In this document: in pieces, positions 1-8,805 of the stretch | Position numbering within the stretch: the stretch's first letter is position 1 | Layout: every line of letters begins with the position of its first letter | Assembly (NCBI RefSeq): GCF_016653615.1 | Contig: NZ_CP067393.1 | Span: 806,001 to 870,000, forward strand | Direction of reading: 5' to 3' | Length of the DNA stretch: 64,000 bases | Origin: Entomomonas asaccharolytica | Lineage (GTDB): Bacteria > Pseudomonadota > Gammaproteobacteria > Pseudomonadales > Pseudomonadaceae | Notes under the pieces: generated by a model | Databases searched by the model: none | Seen by the model: only the letters and a program-made list of their open reading frames with translations | What the model was told of the DNA's origin: nothing | Program-made: the position numbers and the translations under genes

Positions 1-896
1 ATTCTGGTGGAGAAAATGTAGATACTCAATGTAAGTATCTATTTATGGCGAATCACCGTGATATCGTAATGGATCCTACGCTGACTAACTATGCCTTACA
101 TTTAATTGGTATGGGTACGCCACGTATCGCTATTGGTGATAACTTACTACAAAAGCAATATGTAGCTGATTTGATGCGTTTAAATAAAAGCTTTGTGGTA
201 CAGCGTTCGGTAACAGGACGTAAAGAAAAGTTAGCCGCTTATCAGCAGTTATCGGCCTATATTAATCATTCTATCTTACATGACCATGAATCTATTTGGA
301 TTGCACAGGCGGAAGGGCGGGCTAAAGATGGTAATGATGAAACAGATTCAGCCTTATTGAAAATGTTGCATATAAGCCGTAAGGAAGAGAATTTTGTTGA
401 GGTAATAGCTAGCTTAAATCTATTACCTATTTCTATTAGTTATGAATATGACCCTTGCGATTTAATGAAAGCACGTGAGCTTTATATTAAGGCGACAGAA
501 GGTAAGTATACCAAAGCTGTTGGTGAAGATGACCGTAGTATTGCATTAGGCATTACGGGTTATAAAGGGGATGTACATGTTCATTTTGGTAAGCGTATAA
601 ACAATGGTTTTGAAGATGCTAAGGAGTTAGCAGATTTAATAGATCAACAGATTTTAGGTAATTATCATCTATTTCCTGTACATTATTTGGCTTATGCAAT
701 GTGGGATAAGGCAGATCAAACAATAAACATTCCTGCTATTGAGAGCTTGTTCCCAGTAGAAAAGATCGAAAAAGCTAAGCATGAATGGCAAAAACGTTTA
801 GATGCTTGCCCAGAAGAACACAAGCCTTATTTGATTATGCAATATGCTTATCCTGTTTATAATAAGTATCGATTGAATAACGGAAAACTGGCGTAA
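1..896 (+). CDS. 1-acylglycerol-3-phosphate O-acyltransferase-like protein, 5'-truncated by the window
   Basis: The frame is open from base 3, so the true start lies upstream; the ATG at 45 is internal and follows an in-frame stretch ending KYLFM. The motif NHRDIVMDP and the later IGDNLLQK and LMRLNKSF(V) blocks match the PlsC-like glycerolipid acyltransferases of pseudomonads, which move an acyl chain onto lysophosphatidate at the inner membrane. The His-Asp spacing here is H-x5-D, one residue longer than the textbook H-x4-D box. NHRDIVMD in this position is my recollection for the family rather than something tested. The visible part is about 298 codons and ends at TAA 894-896. The gene converges on the DUF815 ATPase with 22 bases between. 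The family call is fairly safe; the substrate is inferred. Confidence 0.75.
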   Translation, partial: SGGENVDTQCKYLFMANHRDIVMDPTLTNYALHLIGMGTPRIAIGDNLLQKQYVADLMRLNKSFVVQRSVTGRKEKLAAYQQLSAYINHSILHDHESIWIAQAEGRAKDGNDETDSALLKMLHISRKEENFVEVIASLNLLPISISYEYDPCDLMKARELYIKATEGKYTKAVGEDDRSIALGITGYKGDVHVHFGKRINNGFEDAKELADLIDQQILGNYHLFPVHYLAYAMWDKADQTINIPAIESLFPVEKIEKAKHEWQKRLDACPEEHKPYLIMQYAYPVYNKYRLNNGKLA

Positions 897-918
897 TGCC
901 AGTTTCCATAGTGTTTAG

Positions 919-1809
919 CTATTTTGTAGATTGAATACGCCCTGCATAATCTTTAGCAAATTGTGCTGCAATACGACCAGAACGAGAGCCACGATAGGTA
1001 GCCCAGCGAATAGCTTCTTTTTCAATATCTTGATTGCCAGTCATATCGATGTTATAGCGTTTTAACCACTGCGTCACAGCAGTCAGATATTGTTCTTGAT
1101 TAAAGCCATAGATAGAGATCCATAAGCCAAAGCGTTCAGAAAGTGAGACTTTTTCCTCAATCACTTCCCCAGGATGAATTTCACCATTATTATCAGTACG
1201 ATAACTTAGGTTATCATCAATACGCTCAGGCATAAGGTGTTTACGATTAGAGGTGGCATATATTAGGGTATTATCAGATTTACCTGCGATTGAACCATCT
1301 AATACAGTTTTTAAGCCTTTATAGCCTGTTTCGCCTTCTTCAAAAGAAATATCATCACAAAAAATAATAAAACGCTCTGGACGGCCACGGGTCATAGAGA
1401 TGATTTGTGGTAGATCCATTAAGTGTTCTTTATCTACTTCAATAAGTCGTAAACCTTGCTGATGGAAAGCATTAAGACAGGCTTTTATCAGTGAACTTTT
1501 GCCTGTTCCTCTTGCGCCTGTCAGCAATACATTATTAGCAGGTAAACCTTCTACAAATTGGCGGGTGTTTTGTTCAATTAAACCTTTTTGGCGATCGATA
1601 TTTTGTAAATCTTCAAAAGCGATAAGGTTAGGTTCTTCTACTGGAATAAGAGTAGGTTGCTCAATACCATTGTAAAAGCGATGTTCCCATAAATAGGCGA
1701 TTACATCATCACGAATAGTGTAAACAGGAGGTGGTGGAAAGGCATTGGCTAAACTATTGGCAATACGTTCCAGTTGTTCAATTATTTGTTGTAAAGGTAA
1801 ATCACTCAT
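919..1809 (-). CDS. DUF815-family AAA+ ATPase
   Basis: A 296-residue soluble P-loop ATPase. Walker A is GARGTGKS (about residues 108-115) and Walker B is FIIFCDDISF (about 157-166), followed by a sensor-like ATSNRKHL segment and an arginine-rich C-terminal lid. This layout is the DUF815 family, an uncharacterised AAA+ group common in gammaproteobacteria and usually encoded alone. There is no membrane segment or DNA-binding domain. The N-terminal 60 residues hold a short helix and a proline run (FPPPPVY). It probably remodels a protein or nucleic-acid partner using ATP, but no partner can be named from context. The divergent neighbour on its 5' side is the siderophore-interacting protein gene, which reads the same way from further upstream. 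Confidence 0.8.
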   Translation of the reverse strand: MSDLPLQQIIEQLERIANSLANAFPPPPVYTIRDDVIAYLWEHRFYNGIEQPTLIPVEEPNLIAFEDLQNIDRQKGLIEQNTRQFVEGLPANNVLLTGARGTGKSSLIKACLNAFHQQGLRLIEVDKEHLMDLPQIISMTRGRPERFIIFCDDISFEEGETGYKGLKTVLDGSIAGKSDNTLIYATSNRKHLMPERIDDNLSYRTDNNGEIHPGEVIEEKVSLSERFGLWISIYGFNQEQYLTAVTQWLKRYNIDMTGNQDIEKEAIRWATYRGSRSGRIAAQFAKDYAGRIQSTK

Positions 1810-1883
1810 AAAATTAATCTAACATCAATAAGGGGTAATTAGTAAATATTGGCTAAGTTAATAACTCATTGTTGAAAAAGCTA

Positions 1884-3032
1884 CTATAAAATAGCGGCTA
1901 AGTCTTTGTGGTCTTTTTCACCCAATTTCCAATAACCTGTGGTTTGTATATTGCCTAAGTGAAAACCCCGTTCTTTGAGTAATTGAATACGGATATTGCG
2001 AATCACTGAGGCTTCAGCTGCAATCCAAGCATGCCCTTGAGTAGTTGGCAAATCATTAGATTTTAAAATAGTTTTTAGATCTTCCTTTTGAGAGTCTTTA
2101 AATACCCAATGAATAGTCGCATCAGCTTTTGTTGTTAGCTGTTGTTGCTCTTGCTTATTGGTTGCTTCTATATAAGCATAGACCTTTAAATGCGCAGGAA
2201 GTTGCTCAAGAATAACAGAAATAGAGGGAATACCTGTTTCATCAGCTAATAATAATAACCAAGAATCTATTTCTAAATCGCGGAACCCGCCTCTTGGACC
2301 TGCTATATAAATTTCATCACCTATTTTAGCTTTTTTTGCCCAAGAGGAAATTAAACCATGATGGTTAATAGCAATATCTAATGTTAATTGTTGTTTAGCT
2401 TTATCAAAAGAACGAATGGTATAGGCTCTGCCAGTCATCTTACTATTAGGTAAAAAGACTTTTACCCATTGAGCTGGATACTCTACGGTAAAATTCTCTA
2501 AATCTTCGCCTGTTAAAACAACACGACGAAAAGTGGGCGTTAGTTGTTCGGTTCTTACTACTTTAGTTAGTAGGTGGGGAAAATGATGACTAGCTTGCTT
2601 GGTAGATTTAGCCACTAACTCTTTAAAAGATTTTAGAACGGCTCTTGGTTTGATATTTACTTTTGCTAATCGCAATTCTTCACCACAAATATCGAGTAGT
2701 GTTTGAACATCTGTAGGTAATAAAGGGGTAATCGCTACAGATTTACTTTTTATACTTCTTGCCGCATGGCCTAATGCTGATAACAGTTCTATTTCGTCTT
2801 TTGATACAAAAGGAGAGTCTGGCCCAAGCAGGTTAAAATTTGGGTTAGTCGTTAATATCGCTTGAACTAAGCGAGCAAAAGGAAACGCATGAACAGAAAA
2901 AATTCCTATTTCTTCTAGTAAAAAACCAGCTTGGGTAGGCCAATTACCTTGCCAATTTATTGCCCGCAATGCTTTAAGCAGTTTTTGCTCGTCATGGCTA
3001 CATTTATTGATGGAGAAGAAGTTTCTTTGCAT
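1884..3032 (-). CDS. Siderophore-interacting protein (FAD-dependent ferric-siderophore reductase) with N-terminal extension
   Basis: A 382-residue protein whose residues about 150-380 form a ViuB/SIP-type reductase. The FAD-binding motif RAYTIRSF is at about 202-209, GPRGG at 245-249, the NAD(P)H-side block ADETGIP at 263-269, and the C-terminal GYWKLGEKDH signature at 366-375. Family members reduce cytoplasmic ferric siderophores to release Fe(II). Typical SIPs are about 250-280 residues, so the first roughly 140 residues are an extension. It is helical-looking and has a Leu-rich segment, and I cannot assign it to a known domain. A Fur-like box (3125-3145) lies about 93 bases upstream, fitting iron-repressed expression, as do the tonB-exbD-exbB genes nearby. 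The reductase call is firm; the extension is unexplained. Confidence 0.85.
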   Translation of the reverse strand: MQRNFFSINKCSHDEQKLLKALRAINWQGNWPTQAGFLLEEIGIFSVHAFPFARLVQAILTTNPNFNLLGPDSPFVSKDEIELLSALGHAARSIKSKSVAITPLLPTDVQTLLDICGEELRLAKVNIKPRAVLKSFKELVAKSTKQASHHFPHLLTKVVRTEQLTPTFRRVVLTGEDLENFTVEYPAQWVKVFLPNSKMTGRAYTIRSFDKAKQQLTLDIAINHHGLISSWAKKAKIGDEIYIAGPRGGFRDLEIDSWLLLLADETGIPSISVILEQLPAHLKVYAYIEATNKQEQQQLTTKADATIHWVFKDSQKEDLKTILKSNDLPTTQGHAWIAAEASVIRNIRIQLLKERGFHLGNIQTTGYWKLGEKDHKDLAAIL

Positions 3033-3748
3033 AGACTAATTGTTTTACCTCTCAATATTTTGAGTGCACAACATTATCCATTAATGGGAGATTAACTCAC
3101 TTATTCTGACTATATGATTAAATAGATAATGATAATAAGCATTATAGTACCATTGTTTTTATTTTCTATTAGATCAAATTCTATTTTTTTATTTCACTGT
3201 TAGCTAACAAGAAAAATAAAAAAGTTCACAAATTATTCCTTCAAAATAGCGTATTTTTGTTCTCTTTAGACTAAAGAGCTAGGAGCAGTAACGCTTTTTT
3301 CACTAAAAATTTCTTATAACAGATCAAAAAAATGGGGTTTATGACCTTAATCAACTAACTAAAACTTACATTTTTTTTTGCTTAATAGACTAAATAATTA
3401 GATTTTTCTGCTAATAATTGTCTGTTATTTGATGTATCTCATATTTTGAACCATTTAGGCTGGGTGATATTGCAAATTCAATGCATTGAATAATAAGATT
3501 ATTTTGATACCAGAATAATAATAAGTAAAAAGGATTTACCTGTGTGTTGAGTGCAAAAACTCAGCTATCTATTACAGTCAGTTTAACTGATTGTTCTAAA
3601 AAATTAGTTTTACTCTTGGTGGGTTAAAGATATTTAACTGAGTTTTTGTATTTTTAATTTATTAAGCATATTTATAAGGATTAATAGTTTGAGAGTCATT
3701 AATCCGCGCGTTAATTTTTTTTGTAAAGATACACGAGGATAGATTCTT
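3033..3748. other. 716-base AT-rich divergent intergenic region with palindromes
   Basis: This gap separates the reductase gene from the autotransporter gene. It contains the Fur-like box (3125-3145), a perfect 16-base palindrome ATTCAATGCATTGAAT at 3476-3491, an 11-base inverted repeat (CAAAAACTCAG at 3554-3564, CTGAGTTTTTG at 3638-3648) and a nested odd palindrome TCAGTTTAACTGA at 3578-3590. The last two could fold a leader RNA ahead of the autotransporter. No open frame with a plausible ribosome-binding site was seen. A Shine-Dalgarno-like GAGGA sits about 10 bases before the autotransporter ATG. Confidence 0.6.
3125..3145. promoter_or_regulatory. Fur-box-like operator upstream of the siderophore-interacting protein gene
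   Basis: The sequence GATAATGATAATAAGCATT begins at 3125. It matches the Fur consensus GATAATGATAATCATTATC in its first 12 bases and most of the remainder (tandem NATAAT hexamers). It lies 93-113 bases before the ATG of the minus-strand reductase gene. Iron-responsive repression is inferred from the match and from the iron role of the gene. Confidence 0.65.
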
Positions 3749-6277
3749 ATGAGAATTTTAAATAGTAGGAAATTTGTATTTTCAACATTGGCTATTAATA
3801 TTATTTTAGTTAATAGCTTTTGTTATGCCGCTAACTACGTGGCTAATGATGGGGCACAACATACCCTTAATGGCCAAACTTATTCTTCAACTGGCCAAAA
3901 TACTGGTAATTCTGCTCTTGTTGCCAATGGTTCAGAAATTATTGGTTCGGATTTAAATTTATCCTCTACCCATAGCTATGCTGCTGGCGCTTTTGCAGAA
4001 AATGGTGGGAAAATATCTATAACAGACAGTGACATCAATATTAATGCGCCAACTACGACATCAGGAGTTAATGGGGCTACTCATTCATATGCTATACATG
4101 CTAAAGGGGACAGTGCTAGTGGAGTTTCAACAGTTACTGTAGAAGGAACAAATATTACTATAGACTCTACAGGTACTGGCGCAGCATTTGCTCAAGATGG
4201 TGGGCGGGTTGAATTAAAAGATGTCAATATTACCAATAATTCTACAAACTCTTTTGTTCTTTATTCTATAAACTCAGGTGCTAATACTGGCGAAGTGTCT
4301 AAAATCATAGCCGATAATGTAATAATTAATACATCAGGGGGGTCTGGAAGAGGTGCATATATTGATGATGGTTCGTACTTGGAAATGAATAATTCACAGA
4401 TTATTACTACAGGTACATCAAGTTTTGGAATACTAGGAGATGGTGCAACTATCAAACTTACTAATACTTCAATTACTACCTCTGGTAACAATGGTATAGG
4501 TATGAGGGTATTTGGTGGTTCAGATATTTATTTAGATAATGTTAATCTACAAACTTCTGGTGCTAGTTCCTATGGAATTTTAATGCAAAGGAGTACTGCG
4601 ACCATAAACAATTCAACCCTTCGTACTACAGGAGATAATGCATATGTGTTTGAATTAGAAAATGGTTCTAATATCCTAAATATTACAGATAGTACTCTTA
4701 TAGCAGAGGACAGTGCTGTACGTACTACAGGGGTAGGGAATGTTATCAATCTTTATAACTCAACGCTAACAAGTTCTACTGATGCAGCTCTAGTTACTTT
4801 GCAAGCTTCTACGGCTTATCTTAATTTATATAATGGTTCTGTAGTCACTGGTATTATTAGATCGCAGATATTAGATAATGATAAAATTTATATATCAATC
4901 AACGAAAATTCAATTTATAACGGTAACACAAGGTATGTTCAAGAAATTAATTTAACTAGTGGTGGCCGTTGGATATTTGATGAAGATAACAGTATAGGTT
5001 CAATGGATAATACCAATGGCTTTGTACAATTCAACGCTAGTTCAGCAACTACCCCTATAACATTAACTACTAATAATTTATCAGGTGCAGGTAATTTTAT
5101 TATGCAAGCTGATGTGGGTAGTTTAACGGGTGATTTATTGGTGGTAAATGACAGCAGTTCAGGTTCTCATACACTTTCTATTGCTAATAATGGTGCTAGC
5201 CTTACGGATGGTACAGAGGTACATACAGTAGTTCAAACCCCTGATGGTGCCAGCAATTTCTCATTAACAAATTTAGTTGAGGCAGGAGGTTATCGCTATC
5301 AGCTATTTAAAGATGGAAATAATTGGGTACTGCGTAGTATAGGAGATCTCGGTAGGGCGCTTACCACTTCAGCTAGTGCAGGTGTCGGTTTCTTTAATAC
5401 AGGTTATCTCTCTAACTATATCGAAAACCAAACCCTGTTACAACGCCTAGGTGATCTACGTAATCAACCAGAAAAGACTAATACAGGCTTCTGGATAAGA
5501 GGTTATGGTGGCAAATTAAATTCATTTAGTGGACAAGGGGCACGTGGTTTTGATATGGCCTATGCAGGTACCCAAGGTGGTATCGATACAAAAGTGGAGT
5601 TAACCAATGCTGACTTAATACTAGGGGGGGTAGTAGGTTTTACCCAAGGTAATCCTAACTACGATGGTGGTTCAGGAACACTAAAAAACTACCATGCGGG
5701 TATCTATGCAACTTATTATCATGACAATGGTATCTATGTGGATGGCTTGGCGAAATACAACAATACTCGAAATCACTTCAGTGTTAATGATACAGCCAAT
5801 ATGCGAGTAAAAGGTACTGGTAAAACACAAGGCTATGCAGTTTCCTTAGAAGTAGGCAAACGCTTTATGCTCAACCAAACTAAACAAGGAGTTTATTTAG
5901 AACCACAGGCGCAAGTTACCTATGGTTATCAAGATAGTGATAAAATCAGTGCTAGCAATGGTCTGACAGTAAAATTAAAGGACTACAACACTACTCAAGG
6001 ACGCGTTGGTCTTAACTTAGGTTACCAAACAGGTGGAGAAGTCCCTGTTAATGTTTATTTAAAAGGTAACTTTACCAGAGAAATGGATGGCAGTACTTCC
6101 TATAAGCTTAATGCAAATAAACATAATTATAGTTTTAAAGGGAATTGGCGTAGTGGTGGTATAGGGGGCAGTATCAACCTAAACAAAAACCACAATATCT
6201 ATATGGATGCAGAATATGCTAAAGGTGGTAGATTTAATCAGAAGCAACTTAACTTAGGTTATAGTTATAGAATATAA
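3749..6277 (+). CDS. Autotransporter (type Va secretion) with pertactin-like passenger
   Basis: The protein has 842 residues. A signal peptide (positive MRILNSRK, hydrophobic core, FCYA before a likely cut at about 27/28) leads into a Ser/Thr/Asn/Gly-rich passenger. The passenger carries irregular short repeats of the form 'xxDxNIxTSGxxxxGxxxxxGS', typical of a right-handed beta-helix. Around residues 446-480 is a pertactin-type autochaperone segment (GAGNFIMQAD, GDLLVVND). A linker helix (about 545-575) precedes a C-terminal beta-barrel from GFWIRGYGGK (about 579) to the terminal YSYRI. The passenger should be displayed or released at the cell surface, perhaps for adhesion. There is no visible catalytic triad or RGD motif, so its job cannot be stated. 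The gene stands alone behind a long leader and ahead of a hairpin at 6310-6338. Confidence 0.88.
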   Translation: MRILNSRKFVFSTLAINIILVNSFCYAANYVANDGAQHTLNGQTYSSTGQNTGNSALVANGSEIIGSDLNLSSTHSYAAGAFAENGGKISITDSDININAPTTTSGVNGATHSYAIHAKGDSASGVSTVTVEGTNITIDSTGTGAAFAQDGGRVELKDVNITNNSTNSFVLYSINSGANTGEVSKIIADNVIINTSGGSGRGAYIDDGSYLEMNNSQIITTGTSSFGILGDGATIKLTNTSITTSGNNGIGMRVFGGSDIYLDNVNLQTSGASSYGILMQRSTATINNSTLRTTGDNAYVFELENGSNILNITDSTLIAEDSAVRTTGVGNVINLYNSTLTSSTDAALVTLQASTAYLNLYNGSVVTGIIRSQILDNDKIYISINENSIYNGNTRYVQEINLTSGGRWIFDEDNSIGSMDNTNGFVQFNASSATTPITLTTNNLSGAGNFIMQADVGSLTGDLLVVNDSSSGSHTLSIANNGASLTDGTEVHTVVQTPDGASNFSLTNLVEAGGYRYQLFKDGNNWVLRSIGDLGRALTTSASAGVGFFNTGYLSNYIENQTLLQRLGDLRNQPEKTNTGFWIRGYGGKLNSFSGQGARGFDMAYAGTQGGIDTKVELTNADLILGGVVGFTQGNPNYDGGSGTLKNYHAGIYATYYHDNGIYVDGLAKYNNTRNHFSVNDTANMRVKGTGKTQGYAVSLEVGKRFMLNQTKQGVYLEPQAQVTYGYQDSDKISASNGLTVKLKDYNTTQGRVGLNLGYQTGGEVPVNVYLKGNFTREMDGSTSYKLNANKHNYSFKGNWRSGGIGGSINLNKNHNIYMDAEYAKGGRFNQKQLNLGYSYRI

Positions 6278-6309
6278 CAAATAAGTAAGTGTTTATTTTA
6301 AATAATTAT

Positions 6310-6338
6310 AGAGGATTCTAGATTGTATAGAATCCTCT
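6310..6338. terminator. Hairpin between the autotransporter and tonB
   Basis: An 11-bp perfect stem AGAGGATTCTA / TAGAATCCTCT with a 7-base loop lies between the convergent autotransporter and tonB genes. There is no long T run on the plus side, so it may act as a weak bidirectional terminator or as a 3'-end stabiliser. Confidence 0.55.
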
Positions 6339-6384
6339 AATTATTATGTTTAGCCAGTGTTTATAAAAAGAATAAGTTAACTAT

Positions 6385-7200
6385 TTATCTATCTTTTTTT
6401 AGATTGAAATCAATGGGAATAGCGATTGCTTTAGAATTACTACCATTCATTACCTCTGCAGGTGGTTTGGGTAGTGGTTGCGCTCTTTCTAAAAGATCTA
6501 ATACTTCTTGATCTAACGCGGGATAACCAGAACTTTTAGTAATATGTTTAGCTAACACTTTACCTTGTGTATCGATTGTAAAGTTGACGGTAACTGTACC
6601 TTCTTGGTGTCTACTTCTAGCTTCACGAGGGTAGCGTTTGTAACGGCCAATGCGACTAAATAATTGAGACTGCCATGTAATTTGTGCTTTTGAAGGGCGT
6701 GTGGAGGTGGTGGTAACAGGAGCTGCTACTCGATCAGATACACGGTCGCTAACCGTTGAGGAGTTAGTGGTTACTTCAGCTTTGGGTCTTATATCTTCAG
6801 TAATTTCTTTGGGTTTCTCAATAGGTTTTTCGACTGGTTTTTCAACAGGCTTTTTAATTGGTTTCGGTTCTGGTTTCTTTTGAATAACCATTTTCGGCTT
6901 AGGAGCTTCTACAGGCTCTGGAACAGGTATTGGATCAGGTTCTTGGATAGGTTCTGGTTCAACTGGTGTTGGATCAGATGCCACTTGTTCAACAGGCGCT
7001 GGATTTTCCTGAGGCGTATTATTAGGTGCTTCAGGTAATGGCGCAAGCTCTAACATAACAGCTGCAGGTATAGGTGGTTGTGCTGGTGGTGAAGGATTCC
7101 AACCTAACATTAAGGCAGTAGCAAGACCAATATGCAGTGCTACAACGATAATAAAAGCAATTAACCAACGTGAAGTATTTGCTATAGAGTTACTACTCAT
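6385..7200 (-). CDS. tonB: TonB energy-transducing protein
   Basis: A 271-residue inner-membrane protein with the TonB plan. A single N-terminal signal-anchor is at about residues 10-32 (WLIAFIIVVALHIGLATALML, with the conserved His in it). A long Pro/Lys/Glu spacer follows (about 36-150, with KP, EP and 'EKPVEKPIEKP' repeats) that spans the periplasm. The C-terminal TonB domain begins at about 185 (YPREARSRHQEGTVTVNFTID) and ends in IPIDFNL. It passes proton-motive force from ExbB-ExbD to outer-membrane receptors for siderophores and similar ligands. Its first 8 bases overlap the end of exbD, so the order of transcription is exbB-exbD-tonB. No TonB-dependent receptor gene is in the window. 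Confidence 0.93.
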   Translation of the reverse strand: MSSNSIANTSRWLIAFIIVVALHIGLATALMLGWNPSPPAQPPIPAAVMLELAPLPEAPNNTPQENPAPVEQVASDPTPVEPEPIQEPDPIPVPEPVEAPKPKMVIQKKPEPKPIKKPVEKPVEKPIEKPKEITEDIRPKAEVTTNSSTVSDRVSDRVAAPVTTTSTRPSKAQITWQSQLFSRIGRYKRYPREARSRHQEGTVTVNFTIDTQGKVLAKHITKSSGYPALDQEVLDLLERAQPLPKPPAEVMNGSNSKAIAIPIDFNLKKDR

Positions 7201-7624
7201 TATTCCCCATAGCCTCTAAACCTACTAATCCAATTTTTAAATAGCCTGTTTTTCTAAGGTCATTCATCACATTAATAAGATCTTCATAGTTAACTGTTTT
7301 ATCAGCTTGGAAAAAAATAGTAGTTTCTTTATTACCTTTGGTTTGCTTCTCAAGTTCTCTGGCTAAAAGGTCTGGATTAACAATCAACTCATTACCTAAA
7401 TACAGTTGTCGATCTGCTTTTAAGGTTAATACAATGGGTTGTTCTGGTCGAGGTTGTGGTATTGCTGTTGACGCTGGTAAATCCACTTTAATATCCACAG
7501 TAGCAAGCGGAGCTGCTACCATAAAGATAATTAACAGTACTAGCATGACGTCAATAAAAGGAGTGACATTAATTTCACTCATTTCGGTATTTTCGTCGCT
7601 ACCTTCTTTTAAATTGATTGCCAT
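7193..7624 (-). CDS. exbD: ExbD/TolR-family proton-channel subunit
   Basis: A 143-residue protein with an N-terminal cytoplasmic tail and one membrane segment at about residues 22-42 (VTPFIDVMLVLLIIFMVAAPLA). The essential Asp of the ExbD family is visible in INVTPFIDVMLVLL. The periplasmic domain follows (DLPAST, LYLGNELI, VNYEDLINVMNDLRKTGYLKIGLVG). Together with ExbB it forms the proton-driven motor that energises TonB. It sits between exbB (5-base gap upstream) and tonB (8-base overlap downstream), so it is translated in one operon. Family assignment is secure. Assignment to ExbD rather than TolR rests on the tonB neighbour and the Fur-like boxes upstream. Confidence 0.93.
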   Translation of the reverse strand: MAINLKEGSDENTEMSEINVTPFIDVMLVLLIIFMVAAPLATVDIKVDLPASTAIPQPRPEQPIVLTLKADRQLYLGNELIVNPDLLARELEKQTKGNKETTIFFQADKTVNYEDLINVMNDLRKTGYLKIGLVGLEAMGNNE

Positions 7625-7629
7625 GTTTA

Positions 7630-8604
7630 TTAGCCTATCTTTGTTACATTGGAGCGTGTGGTAGCAGTAGAAGCAGTATGGCTTTTACGGTCTAAGTCAC
7701 GGCTTAACAGTAATAAAGCATGGGCTGAAATATCGCTGACCATTACTTTGTAATGGCTAATAGAGCGTGTAAATACATTGTAAATAATTACCGCAGGAAT
7801 AGCTGCTACTAACCCCATCGCTGTTGCTAATAAAGCTTCTGCAATACCAGGAGCAACTACAGCGAGATTAGTCGTTTGCGATTTAGCGATACCAATAAAG
7901 CTATTCATGATTCCCCATACAGTACCAAATAAACCGATAAAGGGAGATACAGCACCAATAGTAGCGAGGATACTTGTGCCTGCATTCATTTTGCGACCAC
8001 TAGCTGCGACTAAGCGATCTTGGCGGAAAGCCGCACGTTCTTTAATGCCTTCATGGCTGGTAGAGTCAGCAGATAGTTCGAGTTCTTCTTGCAGATCGTC
8101 AATCAATGAAGTGGCAAGGCTATTTTTAGAAAATGTATTGGCTACTTCATTGGCTTGTTTTAAGTTTTTGGTATTTCTTAAGGCAGCCATTTCTTGCCGT
8201 AAACGTTTTTTAGCAGTAAGTAATTCAAAAAGCTTAGCGATAAAGATAGTCCATGTGGCAAGTGAGGCCAATAATAGGCCTATCATCACTGCTTTAACAA
8301 CTATATCTGCATTTTGATACATGCCCCAAGGAGAAAGGTCATGATCTAAAGAAGGTGTTGCTTGTTGCGAGTTTTCTGAAATAACTGTTGGAGTTAATGC
8401 TGTTTGAGTATCTTCATTGTCAGCTGTATTAGTGGTTGCTTGTTCTGTTGTTGGAACAGTGGTGCTTTGTTCTACTTGATGTTCATGCTGTGTTGTGGGA
8501 GATGCTTGTTGCGCGAAACTCAAAGAAGTAAAACACAGCGTGGTAATTAGAATCAATTGTTTAACAAGTGAAAAGCGACGACTAGATACGTTTAACATAT
8601 TCAT
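7630..8604 (-). CDS. exbB: ExbB MotA/TolQ-family subunit with signal peptide and periplasmic extension
   Basis: A 324-residue protein, longer than E. coli ExbB (244). The extra length is N-terminal: a cleavable signal peptide (ending LSFAQQ at about 32) and a low-complexity Gln/Thr-rich periplasmic stretch to about residue 90, as in pseudomonad TonB-system ExbB. Three membrane segments follow at about 107-128, 210-230 and 250-275. The family block is ATIGAVSPFIGLFGTVWGIM with a downstream AEALLATAMGL. It is the scaffold of the ExbB5-ExbD2 motor that powers TonB. It is the first gene of the operon, just downstream of two Fur-like boxes (8630-8665), so iron repression is likely. Confidence 0.92.
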   Translation of the reverse strand: MNMLNVSSRRFSLVKQLILITTLCFTSLSFAQQASPTTQHEHQVEQSTTVPTTEQATTNTADNEDTQTALTPTVISENSQQATPSLDHDLSPWGMYQNADIVVKAVMIGLLLASLATWTIFIAKLFELLTAKKRLRQEMAALRNTKNLKQANEVANTFSKNSLATSLIDDLQEELELSADSTSHEGIKERAAFRQDRLVAASGRKMNAGTSILATIGAVSPFIGLFGTVWGIMNSFIGIAKSQTTNLAVVAPGIAEALLATAMGLVAAIPAVIIYNVFTRSISHYKVMVSDISAHALLLLSRDLDRKSHTASTATTRSNVTKIG

Positions 8605-8629
8605 CCAATTTAATTTAGAAAAGAATAAT

Positions 8630-8665
8630 AAGAATTATTCTCATTATCTCAGATAATTATCATTA
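8630..8665. promoter_or_regulatory. Paired Fur-box-like operators upstream of exbB-exbD-tonB
   Basis: Read on the minus strand, positions 8648-8630 give GATAATGAGAATAATTCTT. Positions 8665-8652 give TAATGATAATTATC. Both resemble the Fur consensus GATAATGATAATCATTATC. They start 25 bases upstream of the exbB ATG, where they could block a promoter. The match is seen directly; binding by Fur is inferred. Confidence 0.7.
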
Positions 8666-8805
8666 ACAAAAGTTTTTTTAATACTTTTTACAAAAAACAA
8701 TGCATTTAACTATTAGATATTTTATTTTTTAAAAGGTTCTTAATTTTCTTTAAATACGTTAATCTAAAACGAACATCATAGCTATAAAGCAAGGGAAAAT
8801 AATTA

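Noticed and set aside
3476-3491. Perfect 16-base palindrome as a named operator
   Set aside because: It is self-complementary, but I recognise no family consensus, so it is noted only as part of the gap.
7907-8317. A 136-codon frame antisense to exbB
   Set aside because: Complement of the conserved ExbB region, no ribosome site.
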